From assembly GCA_035516795.1 (NCBI GenBank), contig DATIZX010000098.1:1-6032 (forward strand): DNA of 6,032 bases, given 5' to 3'. How positions within the stretch are numbered: position 1 is the stretch's first letter; every line of letters starts with the position of its first letter. Shown one piece after another: positions 5,768 through 6,032 of this stretch. Both the position numbers and the translations under genes were made by a program. The DNA comes from DATJBF01 sp035516795. GTDB taxonomy: Bacteria > Verrucomicrobiota > Verrucomicrobiia > Palsa-1439. The notes under the pieces are model-generated. The model was not told where the DNA came from and did not search any database. It saw only the letters and a program-made list of their open reading frames with translations.

Positions 5768-5833
5768 CGAAGTTATTCATGGGAGGCAAGGCCAGCTGCA
5801 ACAGCTGGCCGTGGCCGACTGTGAATAACTTCG
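5768..5833. repeat. Nested inverted repeat, MITE-like or dispersed palindrome
   Basis: CGAAGTTATTCA (5768-5779) and TGAATAACTTCG (5822-5833) are perfect 12-bp inverted copies. Inside them, GGCCAGCTG (5790-5798) and CAGCTGGCC (5802-5810) form a perfect 9-bp stem with a CAA loop. The whole is a two-level cruciform of 66 bp. It resembles a small non-coding mobile or dispersed repeat; only one copy is present, so mobility is not shown. Confidence 0.65.
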
Positions 5834-5853
5834 CCCCGAACCCCGGTTCGGGG
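5834..5853. repeat. Perfect 9-bp GC-rich palindrome
   Basis: CCCCGAACC and GGTTCGGGG face each other across 2 bases, immediately next to the nested inverted repeat. No T-run follows on either strand, so an intrinsic terminator is unlikely. Confidence 0.5.
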
Positions 5854-5909
5854 CCGTGGGATTTTAGATCGCCAGTGGGAATCATTGGCTTTATCCACGG
5901 AACTGATTT

Positions 5910-5995
5910 CCCGCCCCGGCGGGCCAAGTCTGCTAACGATCAGTCGCGACAACGACTGTGAGCTTTATCGACCGCCCGCCGGGCGGGCTTGGCCC
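5910..5995. repeat. Cluster of GC-rich palindromes within an 8-bp inverted repeat
   Basis: Three short hairpins (5910-5923, 5941-5958, 5972-5986) lie within or beside an inverted pair GGGCCAAG (5921-5928) and CTTGGCCC (5988-5995). The two GC-rich hairpins are each preceded by GCTTTATCnAC, which suggests two diverged copies of one unit. Function unknown. Confidence 0.45.
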
Positions 5996-6032
5996 TCCAA
6001 CGACTACTCCAGAGGGCGTCTGCCGATCACGG

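Larger units (their letters stand above)
5751..6032. other. Gene-free, hairpin-rich flank upstream of the first cassette
   Basis: No convincing coding sequence is present on either strand. The stretch contains, in order, a 12-bp inverted repeat enclosing a 9-bp hairpin (5768-5833), CCCCGAACC/GGTTCGGGG (5834-5853), CCCGCC/GGCGGG (5910-5923), CAGTCG/CGACTG (5941-5958) and CCGCCC/GGGCGG (5972-5986). GGGCCAAG (5921-5928) is also inverted as CTTGGCCC (5988-5995). GCTTTATCnAC occurs twice (from about 5889 and 5963). In a complete integron this side would carry attI and a divergent intI; the only core-like site is the cassette 1 edge at 5744-5750. Confidence 0.6.

Noticed and set aside
5391..5961. 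Plus-strand frames of 109 and 142 codons overlapping cassette 1 and the right flank
   Set aside because: They lie opposite the signal-peptide gene, run through non-coding hairpins and show no protein-like features.
4004..5995. A CRISPR array explaining the repeated palindromes
   Set aside because: The palindromes differ in sequence and spacing; no identical repeats with regular spacers exist.
5751..6032. An integron integrase gene or canonical attI at the right edge
   Set aside because: No frame shows tyrosine-recombinase motifs, and no conserved attI-like arrangement beyond the cassette core is recognisable in the available bases.

Overview
The window looks like a stretch of a moderately GC-rich bacterial chromosome, most likely from a Verrucomicrobiota-type soil or water lineage. 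That placement is tentative. It rests on a short palindromic repeat inside the helicase gene, read there as GGHRPPLQ, which I remember as common in Pedosphaera-like genomes, and on a similar dispersed palindrome after the second large gene. Nothing here fixes the taxonomy.

Left half (1-3982), plus strand, about 60% GC in sampled lines. It holds the last 29 codons of a TMEM14/UPF0136-type small membrane protein. A complete UvrD/PcrA/Rep-type superfamily 1 DNA helicase follows almost directly. After a 117-bp gap with a candidate promoter comes a complete GspE/PilB-family traffic ATPase for a type II secretion or type IV pilus machine. These are ordinary chromosomal genes and form no obvious single pathway.

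Middle (3983-4288). A gene-free stretch carrying a perfect palindrome just after the ATPase gene, a second hairpin, a possible degenerate recombination site and a short GACCTGACCCC motif.

Right half (4289-5750), minus strand, visibly lower GC (about 40% in one sampled line). I read this as an integron gene-cassette array without an integrase in view (a CALIN). Three small genes all point left. Each is followed by, or runs into, an imperfect palindrome of 68-99 bp bounded by core sites of the attC type (RYYYAAC ... GTTRRRY). The strongest evidence is that, for each of the three cassettes, the core bases at its 5' end are the exact reverse complement of its own R'' site. This is what excision of each cassette as a circle would require, and it rules out chance hairpins. 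The products are a secreted protein, a multi-pass membrane protein and a small soluble protein, none of which I recognise. Two of the three reading frames run through their attC site, so they carry attC-encoded C-terminal tails.

Right edge (5751-6032). Gene-free and unusually rich in hairpins: a 12-bp inverted repeat enclosing a 9-bp hairpin, then four more GC-rich palindromes. It sits where attI and a divergent intI would lie in a complete integron, but no integrase coding sequence is visible. The array may be an orphan, or the integrase may lie outside the window.
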